Shown in pieces: positions 15,149 to 20,644 of a DNA stretch of 20,644 nt. Origin of the DNA: Candidatus Poseidoniaceae archaeon (lineage in GTDB: Archaea > Thermoplasmatota > Poseidoniia > Poseidoniales > Poseidoniaceae); NCBI GenBank assembly GCA_013330015.1, contig DUJC01000118.1, positions 7,795 through 28,438 on the forward strand. Direction: 5' to 3'. The notes below the pieces were generated by a model. It saw nothing but the letters and a program-made list of their open reading frames with translations. It searched no databases and was not told the origin of the DNA. The position numbers and the translations under genes were made by a program. The stretch's first letter is position 1; each line of letters begins with the position of its first letter.

Positions 15149-16131
15149 AGATGAGTGAAACAATTCTTGAATCGGATGGCTTGTACCACGTGTACGAATC
15201 GAAGGCTGAAGACGGAAACGTCGTTGCGTTACGCGGACTTCACATCAACATGAAAGCTGGCGAAGCCATTGCCGTTGTTGGTCCTTCTGGCTCTGGTAAA
15301 TCCACACTCATGAAGTGTCTTGGTGGATTGATGAAACCAAGTGCAGGTTCGGTGAGTCTTGCTGGAAAGAACATGACACGATTGAAAGGACAGGAACTTG
15401 TTGAGCTGCGACAAAAGACCGTTTCGTTCATTTTCCAAGAAGGAAATCTCCTTCCCGATTTGAACGCTCGGGACAACGTCGCTCAACCACTACGTCATCA
15501 AGGAGTGTCCTCAAAGAAAGCACTCGCACAAGCCGATGCTATGCTTGAGCGCTTAGGAATGGCGCATCGAACGCGCGCACTTCCTGCTATGCTCAGCGGT
15601 GGAGAGCAGCAGCGTGTTGCCATTGCTCGAGCACTCATTACCCGTCCTCGATTGATTCTTGCAGATGAGCCAACAGGTGCGCTTGATCCAGTCACAAGTC
15701 GAGAAGTTCTAGCCTTGTTCAAGAATTTGCACGAGAACGATGGTGTATCCTTCCTGATTGTCACGCACTCGAAGGAAGTCGCTTCGTTCGCAAACCGCTC
15801 CTTGGAACTTCGAGACGGCCGATTCGTTGCCGAACACGGTGATTCCATCGATGTTGAAGATTTGAGCAAAGATCGAGAACTCATTATCGATGAAACAGGA
15901 ACCGTCACATTGCCTCCAGATCTCTTGGTTCGCCTTGGAGGTGCAGGACGATACACAGTTGGAAATGTCGCAAGCGGATATCTATCACTGCAAGGCGATT
16001 CTGTTGAAGCCATGGGCAAGATGGAACTTGCCCAAGTGTGTCCTGCCTGCAAATATGATTATCTTGATAGCGATGCGCAGGAGTGTCCATCTTGCGGTTC
16101 AAGTCGGCCCATGGTGGAAGTTCAAGCATGA
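15145..16131 (+). CDS. ABC transporter ATPase with C-terminal zinc ribbon (second of two)
   Basis: A 328-residue ATPase. The ATG at 15145 overlaps the permease stop (ATGA); a second ATG at 15151 is possible. The ATPase domain (about 8-235) is intact: Walker [10 protein letters not shown] (46-54), FIFQEGNLLP with Q98, signature LSGGEQQR (150-157), Walker B LILADEPT with E175, H208 in VTHS. A roughly 95-residue C-terminal extension follows. Within it, residues 250-283 (ETGTVTLPPDLLVRLGG, then RYTVGNVASGYLSL) resemble an AbrB/MazE-type swapped-hairpin pattern, and residues 299-317 hold CPAC...CPSC (C299, C302, C314, C317), a zinc ribbon. Such an extension is not usual for LolD/MacB ATPases and may serve in regulation, dimerisation or docking; that is inference. 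The stop overlaps the next gene as ATGA. Confidence 0.92.
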   Translation: MKMSETILESDGLYHVYESKAEDGNVVALRGLHINMKAGEAIAVVGPSGSGKSTLMKCLGGLMKPSAGSVSLAGKNMTRLKGQELVELRQKTVSFIFQEGNLLPDLNARDNVAQPLRHQGVSSKKALAQADAMLERLGMAHRTRALPAMLSGGEQQRVAIARALITRPRLILADEPTGALDPVTSREVLALFKNLHENDGVSFLIVTHSKEVASFANRSLELRDGRFVAEHGDSIDVEDLSKDRELIIDETGTVTLPPDLLVRLGGAGRYTVGNVASGYLSLQGDSVEAMGKMELAQVCPACKYDYLDSDAQECPSCGSSRPMVEVQA

Positions 16132-16415
16132 AGCAACTTACCTCATTCGTAAGTTATCTCGAGGGTTTCTCAGCGCTGTTCCTGTTTGCAGTGGCGATGC
16201 CTGTCAAGTACATCGGTGGTGATCCTGAACTGGTTTCACTCGTTGGCGCCATTCATGGGGGTCTCTTTGTCGCATTCATCGCCTTGCTGTTTGTCGGCGT
16301 AGGGCGACAATGGAACATGACTGCATTGATTCACGGGTTCATCGCTGCAGTTGTCCCAGCAGGACCGTTTCTTTTCGATGGAATGCTCATCAGTGGCGAG
16401 TATGACCTTGAGTAA
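16128..16415 (+). CDS. DUF3817-like small membrane protein
   Basis: A 95-residue integral membrane protein with three hydrophobic segments (about 7-25, 35-58, 66-84). The patterns YLEGFSALFLFAVAMPVKYI and LVGAIHGGLFVAFIALLFVG match my recollection of the DUF3817 family (EGxSxxxL...MPxKY...GxxHGxLF), whose function is not established. The ATG at 16128 overlaps the stop of the zinc-ribbon ATPase (ATGA), the third such junction in a row, so it is part of the ABC operon and could be an accessory subunit. The frame also opens upstream at 16083, inside the ATPase gene, which is not preferred. Confidence 0.8.
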   Translation: MKQLTSFVSYLEGFSALFLFAVAMPVKYIGGDPELVSLVGAIHGGLFVAFIALLFVGVGRQWNMTALIHGFIAAVVPAGPFLFDGMLISGEYDLE

Positions 16416-16447
16416 ACAACAGATTGAGCATCGAAGTCTGTGGAATG

Positions 16448-16455
16448 ATTATATC
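16448..16455 (+). promoter_or_regulatory. TATA-like box for the tandem membrane-protein genes
   Basis: ATTATATC in an otherwise mixed 66-base gap after the ABC operon. It is about 30-40 bases upstream of the candidate start codons at 16483 (GTG) and 16492 (TTG), which would give a very short leader. Confidence 0.42.
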
Positions 16456-16491
16456 CTTTGAAAATAGAACCCACGCTAAGACGTGATAATC

Positions 16492-16917
16492 TTGGATGCA
16501 AAAAAAATCTTTCAACCGAAAATATGGTACATCATTTGTGGCGCTATGGCCTTGATTGGTGGAATTGAAAATATGATCAACGCCGAAACTTGGGCCGAAA
16601 GCGCCTGGGGTACGGACGGCGTAACTGAACAAAGCAAAGCAATGGAGACGCTCTTCGGACTCTTCATGTGTGGATTTGGGGCAATGGGTCTCGTTTGCGC
16701 CTTCGTGCTTGATGGGACAACCCAGGCTAAATTTGCGATGGTGAATGCAGGTGTCATCATGGCATTCTTTGTCGCCATGTTCGTGGTTCTACCTGGAACA
16801 GGCTACGAAATGCCAGGTGTTGCTTGGTTAGTACCACCATTCCTGTTCCTAGGTGGTCTTCTTGCTGCTGGTTACTTGCACATGAACGGTGTAGATTCTG
16901 CTCAAGAGGCTGCTTGA
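16492..16917 (+). CDS. four-helix membrane protein, unknown (first of tandem pair)
   Basis: 141 residues from a TTG at 16492; the frame is open from a GTG at 16483. I prefer TTG because GTGAT just upstream is a fair ribosome binding site, and because the start then reads MDAKKIFQPKIWYIICGAMA, matching the start of the next gene (MDAKSILITKVWLTIIGVMH). Hydrophobic segments lie near 11-29, 53-73, 78-98 and 105-127. A polar loop (30-52) contains two tryptophans. There are no recognisable catalytic motifs. One base separates it from the paralogous downstream gene. It sits after the ABC operon but probably has its own promoter. Function unknown. Confidence 0.7.
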   Translation: MDAKKIFQPKIWYIICGAMALIGGIENMINAETWAESAWGTDGVTEQSKAMETLFGLFMCGFGAMGLVCAFVLDGTTQAKFAMVNAGVIMAFFVAMFVVLPGTGYEMPGVAWLVPPFLFLGGLLAAGYLHMNGVDSAQEAA

Positions 16918-16918
16918 T

Positions 16919-17305
16919 ATGGATGCGAAGTCGATTCTCATCACGAAGGTTTGGCTAACGATCATTGGTGTCATGCACCTCCTCATGGGCGTCATCGTCA
17001 ACTACATGGAAAACGGTAGTGAGGACAATCTCGCAGGATTTGGATTTTTTGCCATGATTAGCTTCTACCTACTTTATGTCGCATTTATGACTGCAGGACA
17101 GGTACAAGCACGATTGGCAGTCATTTTCTGTGGACCAGTTGTTGTTTGGTTTGTCGTCTGTATGATGATGGATCTCAGTCTCTTTGGGGCTCCGGTTGCG
17201 CCTATGCCGGAAGCAGTTCTACCACTCGTTCTCTGGGGTATGCCAGCACTATGCGGCATCCTCGATTGGAACATGGACGAATCCGCTCCAGCAACTGAAG
17301 CATAA
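16919..17305 (+). CDS. four-helix membrane protein, unknown (second of tandem pair)
   Basis: 128 residues with four hydrophobic segments (about 8-30, 40-60, 65-88, 97-115). The N-terminus MDAKSILITKVWLTIIGVMH resembles the preceding gene, and the overall size and helix layout are the same, suggesting an old tandem duplication. It has no motif that names a function. The ATG is 1 base after the upstream stop, so the two are surely co-transcribed. Its TAA is 1 base from the stop of the convergent cupin gene. Confidence 0.7.
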   Translation: MDAKSILITKVWLTIIGVMHLLMGVIVNYMENGSEDNLAGFGFFAMISFYLLYVAFMTAGQVQARLAVIFCGPVVVWFVVCMMMDLSLFGAPVAPMPEAVLPLVLWGMPALCGILDWNMDESAPATEA

Positions 17306-17306
17306 G

Positions 17307-17669
17307 TCAAGCAGCTTTGACACCTTGTGGCCAAAGTACGAGGATGAGTGTCTTACCACGTGTCTTCGGTGTGTGTGCTGATTCTGAGTCCATCCATACG
17401 ATCGATCCAGTAGGATAGGTTCCATCTTCATCCCAGACTTCACCTTCGAGGACGACGTAGCATTCACCACCAGGATGACTGTGTGGCATGAAGGCATCCA
17501 CTTCGACTTCGGATTGGGCCTCATAGAGTACCAAGGATGTCTTCTCTTCACGCTTGAGTTTGCCCAAACGAACACCGGTTCCGAAATCCTTCCATGAGAT
17601 GTTTTCTTCCAACCAATCCTCATCGATGTTGAAACTGAGCCAATCGGCCATGTCGTGTGTAAAGACCAT
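17307..17669 (-). CDS. single-domain cupin, ChrR-like
   Basis: 120 residues from the ATG at 17669; the frame is open to a TTG at 17717, overlapping the upstream cupin gene by 10 bases. Cupin motif 1 is complete: PHSHPGGECYVVLEGEV with H63, H65 and E69 in the HxHx3E-x6-G spacing. Motif 2 is TYPTGSIVWMDSESAHTP with H99 as fourth metal ligand. A mononuclear metal site (Fe, Mn or Zn) is expected. It is the last gene of a Rieske oxygenase-cupin-cupin set. Members of this group act as dioxygenases, isomerases or sensors (the ChrR anti-sigma cupin); the role here cannot be decided. It is convergent with the tandem membrane-protein genes, 1 base apart. Confidence 0.8.
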   Translation of the reverse strand: MVFTHDMADWLSFNIDEDWLEENISWKDFGTGVRLGKLKREEKTSLVLYEAQSEVEVDAFMPHSHPGGECYVVLEGEVWDEDGTYPTGSIVWMDSESAHTPKTRGKTLILVLWPQGVKAA

Positions 17670-17707
17670 GCCTACCCGAAGGCGTCCAATATGATGAGAT
17701 GTTCGGT

Positions 17708-18067
17708 TTAAATCCAAACATCGTTGGATGCAGTTAATTCGCTCGCAGCATCCCCTGTATTGACAACACCTTGAGGTTCAATCAGCATAATTTTGCATTC
17801 CTCTTTCGCATAAGGGCGATGTTGTACTCCTTTTGGGACGACGTACATTTCGCCAGCATTCAATTCCATCGTTTCAGATTCAAATTCGATGAACAACGTT
17901 CCTTCAATCACCAAAAAGAATTCATCCGTGTCCGAGTGATTGTGCCAGACAAAATCACCCTCAACTTTTGCAATCTTGATTTGATAATCGTTCAATTCAC
18001 TGATGATTTTTGGTGTCCAGTGTTCATTGAACAAAGCGAATTTTTCATCCAAGTTGATTTTCCTCAT
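17708..18067 (-). CDS. single-domain cupin, small metal-binding type
   Basis: 119 residues. Motif 1: VWHNHSDTDEFFLVIEG with H42, H44 and E49; motif 2 includes GEMYVVPKGVQHRPYA with H83. The opening pattern INLDEKFALFNEHWTPKIIS is shared with a widespread family of small cupins of unassigned function. The ATG is 4 bases after the stop of the Rieske gene, and the sequence GGTGAGG spanning that stop serves as ribosome binding site, so the two are translationally linked. The likely context is oxidation of a small organic substrate together with the Rieske enzyme; that is inference. Confidence 0.87.
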   Translation of the reverse strand: MRKINLDEKFALFNEHWTPKIISELNDYQIKIAKVEGDFVWHNHSDTDEFFLVIEGTLFIEFESETMELNAGEMYVVPKGVQHRPYAKEECKIMLIEPQGVVNTGDAASELTASNDVWI

Positions 18068-18071
18068 AGCC

Positions 18072-19136
18072 TCACCCTAACTTACTGATCATTCGATGGA
18101 AGTGATGAACCCCTTGTTCATGCTTCGCTGAATATCTCCCTCTCTTGTACGAATTAGAACGCAGTCCCTTCATGCAGTTTTCGACGACGAATTGGTCTTG
18201 GAGTTCGACCTTATCCAACTCTGCTCCTGCTCCTTGCTCCAACAATTCTGGATGTTTTACATAACTTCGAAACAAAACCGTTGTTGAATCACATGCATTC
18301 GGAACAACAACGTTGACCGAAACACCCCACGGGTAGACATTGATCATCAAATTCGGGAAGAACCACCAGTAGTATGCAGCGATGTTCTTTCCATAATCAA
18401 TAGACGATTCTGGGAGTTCAAAACAAACATCCCCGCCCTTCGCCATCCCGATCTGCAAAACACCGTGTTCGAAGCACTCCGTGCTGTATCCATCCTTGTC
18501 CAGCGCTTCGTTTAATTCAGGATGGACGTATGGAATGTGAAAACCTTCCAAATAATTGTCAACGTACAACATCCAATTCGCATCAATGTCCCAGTTTCGA
18601 TCCCGTTCTGAATCGTACTTCAAATCTGAAAAGAACCAACCAAGACGTTCCTGTATGGGACGAAACACGTCTCCCACATCGGCTTCGGGGTTCAACGACG
18701 TAAATTCAAATCCATTCCACGTCTGGAATTCGAGCGATGTCAAATCATCGTTCTCATTCGGAAAATCAACAACATCCGCGAATCCAGGCATGTGTTTCAT
18801 CGCTCCTTCTCGATTGAATGTTCGTCCATGGTAGGGACATTGCAGTGTCTTCGCATTGGAATTCTCGTGGCATAGAACCATGCCTCGATGTGTGCAAACG
18901 TTCGACAGCATGTGTGTCGATTCACCATCATCAATGCGCACCATCGGCTCATTCAGAACTCGACCAACATGATCAATCGGCGTAATTGCCGACGTGAATT
19001 GGTCGCTCAAACCAACAAATTGCCAAGTTCTTTGGAAACTCTTGAGGATTTTTCGAAATAGCTTCTCATCGGTATAGTATTTCGACGGAAGGGTCATTGC
19101 AACTCGGATATCCGAATCGATCAAGTCCTCCGACAT
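18072..19136 (-). CDS. Rieske non-heme iron oxygenase, alpha subunit
   Basis: 354 residues from the ATG at 19136; the frame is open to a GTG at 19196, and a later ATG gives MTLPSKYYTD. The Rieske [2Fe-2S] motif is C81-x-H83 (CTHRG) and C100-x2-H103 (CPYHGRTF). The mononuclear iron site is read from DNYLEGFHIPYVH, with H200 and H205, and D314 (ELQDQFVVEN) as carboxylate ligand. The closing pattern NCMKGLRSN...Y..GRYS...E.GVHHFHRMI is typical of choline/carnitine/stachydrine-type and related oxygenases. It should demethylate or hydroxylate a small organic substrate, using electrons from a separate reductase that is not in the window. It heads an operon with two cupins. An inverted repeat lies upstream in the divergent promoter region. 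Confidence 0.92.
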   Translation of the reverse strand: MSEDLIDSDIRVAMTLPSKYYTDEKLFRKILKSFQRTWQFVGLSDQFTSAITPIDHVGRVLNEPMVRIDDGESTHMLSNVCTHRGMVLCHENSNAKTLQCPYHGRTFNREGAMKHMPGFADVVDFPNENDDLTSLEFQTWNGFEFTSLNPEADVGDVFRPIQERLGWFFSDLKYDSERDRNWDIDANWMLYVDNYLEGFHIPYVHPELNEALDKDGYSTECFEHGVLQIGMAKGGDVCFELPESSIDYGKNIAAYYWWFFPNLMINVYPWGVSVNVVVPNACDSTTVLFRSYVKHPELLEQGAGAELDKVELQDQFVVENCMKGLRSNSYKRGRYSAKHEQGVHHFHRMISKLG

Positions 19137-19172
19137 GAGTCGAATGTCGGACTCCGTTCTCTTGAGTCTTGG

Positions 19173-19197
19173 GGTGTTTTGAAAACAGGAAAACACC
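19173..19197. promoter_or_regulatory. perfect inverted repeat in a divergent promoter, possible operator
   Basis: Arms GGTGTTTT (19173-19180) and AAAACACC (19190-19197) are perfect 8-base inverted copies with a 9-base spacer. The site lies between the Rieske gene (start 19136, minus) and the membrane-protein gene (start 19202, plus), ending 4 bases before the latter ATG. As DNA it suits a dimeric regulator that would block leaderless initiation; as RNA it would form an 8-bp stem. Confidence 0.45.
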
Positions 19198-19201
19198 TGC
19201 T

Positions 19202-20008
19202 ATGAGCATGGCGGAACCTCTTGCACTTCCGGAGTTTCCTCCTGATGGACCGTGGTCAGCCTACGTCTTGTTCATCATCTGGATGCCATTGTTGCTCAGA
19301 ATTCTGTTTTTGGTCCTTCCATTCCGAAAAGCAATCAAAAAGCTAGCGCCACACACTGGCTGGGCACTCAAGCAACTTCGTGAACTTCCAGTAAGAGGTT
19401 TTGGAATCTTGGCAGTTAACGAAATTCTCGCATTCATGATACCACCGTTAGTCGTTTTGATGCTTCGATTGTTGCTCGACCCAATTGGTTGGCAATCTTG
19501 GGATGAGGTATCCGTTTTCGGAATCGTACTGCTTTCGATGTTGGTTTCTGTTTGGATTATGCTGGATTTGCTTCGAATCTTCAGAGTCAGACGGATGTTG
19601 AAAGCAATCGACAGGTACGATGTGGACAAACTCAGAAAAATTGCTGACGCAGGTTTGGGCGTGCGTGGCTGGTTGAGGAAATTCGCAGGTAAGGATAAGC
19701 CAAAGGAGCCTGAGCCAACAACAAACCGTGTTGCAAGGAGGTCGGCAAAGATATGGGCAGGTAGGGCACTCATGGCCGGTCGTTTGACTCCACAAGGCTT
19801 GCTTGGTTCACTTGCTATTGGTGCTGCACTCGAAGCAGCAAAAACAGGAGCAGGAAAAATAAGCGATCGGATTGATCAGAAGATGCAAGAAGAGTTCGAT
19901 AAAATAGCCCAGGTCAACTCGAAAACACTTCTTAATCTGCTGATTCGAGATTTTGCAATGGGAGTTTTACCTCTCATTGCGTTAGCGATATTACCTCTTA
20001 TTGTCTGA
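19202..20008 (+). CDS. multi-pass membrane protein, unknown
   Basis: 268 residues from the ATG at 19202 (another ATG at 19208; the frame opens at 19169, inside the inverted repeat region). Not recognised. Membrane segments are likely at about 19-40, 68-92, 103-125 and 250-268. Between the third and fourth lies a roughly 120-residue, mostly polar and basic cytoplasmic stretch, including RVARRSAKIWAGRALMAGRL and a helical IDQKMQEEFDKIAQ. A glycine/alanine-rich piece (LLGSLAIGAALEAAKTGAG, about 200-218) could be an amphipathic or re-entrant helix. There are no catalytic motifs. It is followed by a peroxiredoxin-like gene 63 bases downstream with its own possible promoter. Confidence 0.68.
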   Translation: MSMAEPLALPEFPPDGPWSAYVLFIIWMPLLLRILFLVLPFRKAIKKLAPHTGWALKQLRELPVRGFGILAVNEILAFMIPPLVVLMLRLLLDPIGWQSWDEVSVFGIVLLSMLVSVWIMLDLLRIFRVRRMLKAIDRYDVDKLRKIADAGLGVRGWLRKFAGKDKPKEPEPTTNRVARRSAKIWAGRALMAGRLTPQGLLGSLAIGAALEAAKTGAGKISDRIDQKMQEEFDKIAQVNSKTLLNLLIRDFAMGVLPLIALAILPLIV

Positions 20009-20041
20009 ATGCCCTGAAGAATTATAACAAGTATTGAGAGG

Positions 20042-20053
20042 TTTAATTCATAT
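20042..20053 (+). promoter_or_regulatory. AT-rich promoter candidate for the peroxiredoxin-like gene
   Basis: TTTAATTCATAT lies 19-30 bases upstream of the ATG at 20072, suitable for leaderless initiation. TTATAA at 20022-20027 is an alternative TATA box, which would give a leader of about 20 bases. Either is weak evidence alone. Confidence 0.3.
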
Positions 20054-20071
20054 CATCCGAATAGGTAAACC

Positions 20072-20614
20072 ATGCCCGAACTTGGTTCCGGAGACCCTGC
20101 CCCCCAATTTTCTCTTCCTGCAATCGATGGCTCAACCTTCAATATGGCTGATGTCAAAGGCAAACGAGTCATTCTAACGTTTTTCAGATTCTCATCATGT
20201 CCATTGTGTAACATGCGGATTCGCCGCATCATTCAACGATGGGATGAATTTTCGGATGATGCTGTCATGGTTGCGGTTTTTGATGCAAAAATTGGTGAGT
20301 TACAGAAACGGATGAAAAAACACAACGCTCCATTCATTGTAGTCGCAGATGAGACATATGAGCAATTCACAAAAAATGGTGTAACGAAATCGTTCTTCAA
20401 ATTCATGTGGGGCGCTATGCGCTCACCACTCACGTTGTTGCAGGCGACACTCAGAGGATACGTACCTCTCACCATGTCGATCTCAAAACTATCAACAATT
20501 CCTGTGGACATTTTAATCGACGAAGAAGGTAAGATTGTCGAAGCACATTACTGTAAGGATACAGCAGATCATCTTCCTCTTGAGAAAATGATTGCATTTT
20601 CTCATGGTGCATGA
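20072..20614 (+). CDS. peroxiredoxin-like (AhpC/TSA) thioredoxin-fold protein
   Basis: 180 residues. It opens like AhpC/TSA proteins (GDPAPQFSLPAIDGSTFNMA, then VKGKRVILTFF) and carries RFSSCPLCNMRIRR, with C43 and C46 forming a CxxC instead of the single peroxidatic cysteine in the PxxxTxxC motif of classical peroxiredoxins. The later LSTIPVDILIDEEGKIVEAH is the cis-proline and beta-strand region of the thioredoxin fold. It is best described as a peroxiredoxin-like/thiol oxidoreductase; reductase or peroxidase activity is not settled by sequence. There is no signal peptide, so it is cytoplasmic. A middle insert (FFKFMWGAMRSPLTLLQATL) is unusually hydrophobic and may contact the membrane. Confidence 0.82.
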   Translation: MPELGSGDPAPQFSLPAIDGSTFNMADVKGKRVILTFFRFSSCPLCNMRIRRIIQRWDEFSDDAVMVAVFDAKIGELQKRMKKHNAPFIVVADETYEQFTKNGVTKSFFKFMWGAMRSPLTLLQATLRGYVPLTMSISKLSTIPVDILIDEEGKIVEAHYCKDTADHLPLEKMIAFSHGA

Positions 20615-20644
20615 GCACTAATCCGTAAATTCTCTCGATTTCGC

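Noticed and set aside
16419-16441. 7-bp hairpin (ACAGATT/AGTCTGT region with one wobble) after the ABC operon
   Set aside because: Short stem with a large loop and no T-run; within chance expectation.
1-20644. CRISPR array, tRNA/rRNA genes, insertion sequences or integration sites
   Set aside because: Reading through all intergenic spaces (each at most about 200 bases) showed no spaced direct-repeat array, cloverleaf, transposase or flanking target-site duplication.

Overview
The window reads as a gene-dense archaeal chromosome segment. It contains the C-terminus of an archaeal-type ribosomal protein S2 and a 4-demethylwyosine synthase (TYW1/Taw1), an enzyme of archaea and eukaryotes. There are several winged-helix regulators (one apparently membrane-anchored), AT-rich TATA-like boxes close to start codons, and ribosome binding sites matching the archaeal GGAGGTGAT consensus. 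Gene content and moderate GC fit a marine planktonic euryarchaeon of the Marine Group II / Poseidoniales type; that placement is inference. No tRNA, rRNA, CRISPR array, insertion sequence or integrase was seen. Genes are tightly packed, with repeated 4-nt start/stop overlaps and convergent genes whose 3' ends overlap.

Layout. 1-168: end of ribosomal protein S2 (+). 157-3036 (-): membrane-anchored double winged-helix protein, second winged-helix protein, tRNA-dihydrouridine synthase. 3084-3539 (-): HxlR-family regulator, divergent from 3640-5715 (+), a fused 3-hydroxyacyl-CoA dehydrogenase/enoyl-CoA hydratase with all catalytic residues. 5712-7119 (-): a coupled three-gene operon of E1/ThiF-like activating enzyme, JAMM-motif metalloprotease and an 80-residue helical protein; it resembles a ubiquitin-like conjugation/deconjugation module but no ubiquitin-like modifier is encoded here. 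7149-8159 (-): TYW1. 8363-8644 (+): two abutting miniature genes for paralogous 53- and 39-residue proteins, not recognised, followed by an RNA-type hairpin and a compact AlkB-type membrane di-iron hydroxylase (8687-9661). 9634-10698 (-): GDP-mannose 4,6-dehydratase.

10824-16415 (+): a four-gene operon in which every junction is an ATGA overlap: ABC ATPase, a 1206-residue FtsX-type permease with a pentapeptide-repeat solenoid in its second extracytoplasmic domain, a second ABC ATPase with a zinc ribbon (and possibly an AbrB-like hairpin) at its C-terminus, and a small DUF3817-like membrane protein. 16492-17305 (+): two tandem, probably paralogous four-helix membrane proteins. 17307-19136 (-): Rieske oxygenase followed by two single-domain cupins. 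19202-20614 (+): unrecognised membrane protein and a peroxiredoxin/thioredoxin-fold protein with a CPLC motif.

The best candidates for undescribed biology are the E1/JAMM/helical-protein operon, the tandem mini-protein pair in front of the AlkB-like gene, and the ABC system with its pentapeptide ectodomain and zinc-ribbon ATPase. GGTGT/ACACC-type inverted repeats occur in two divergent intergenic regions and may be operators.
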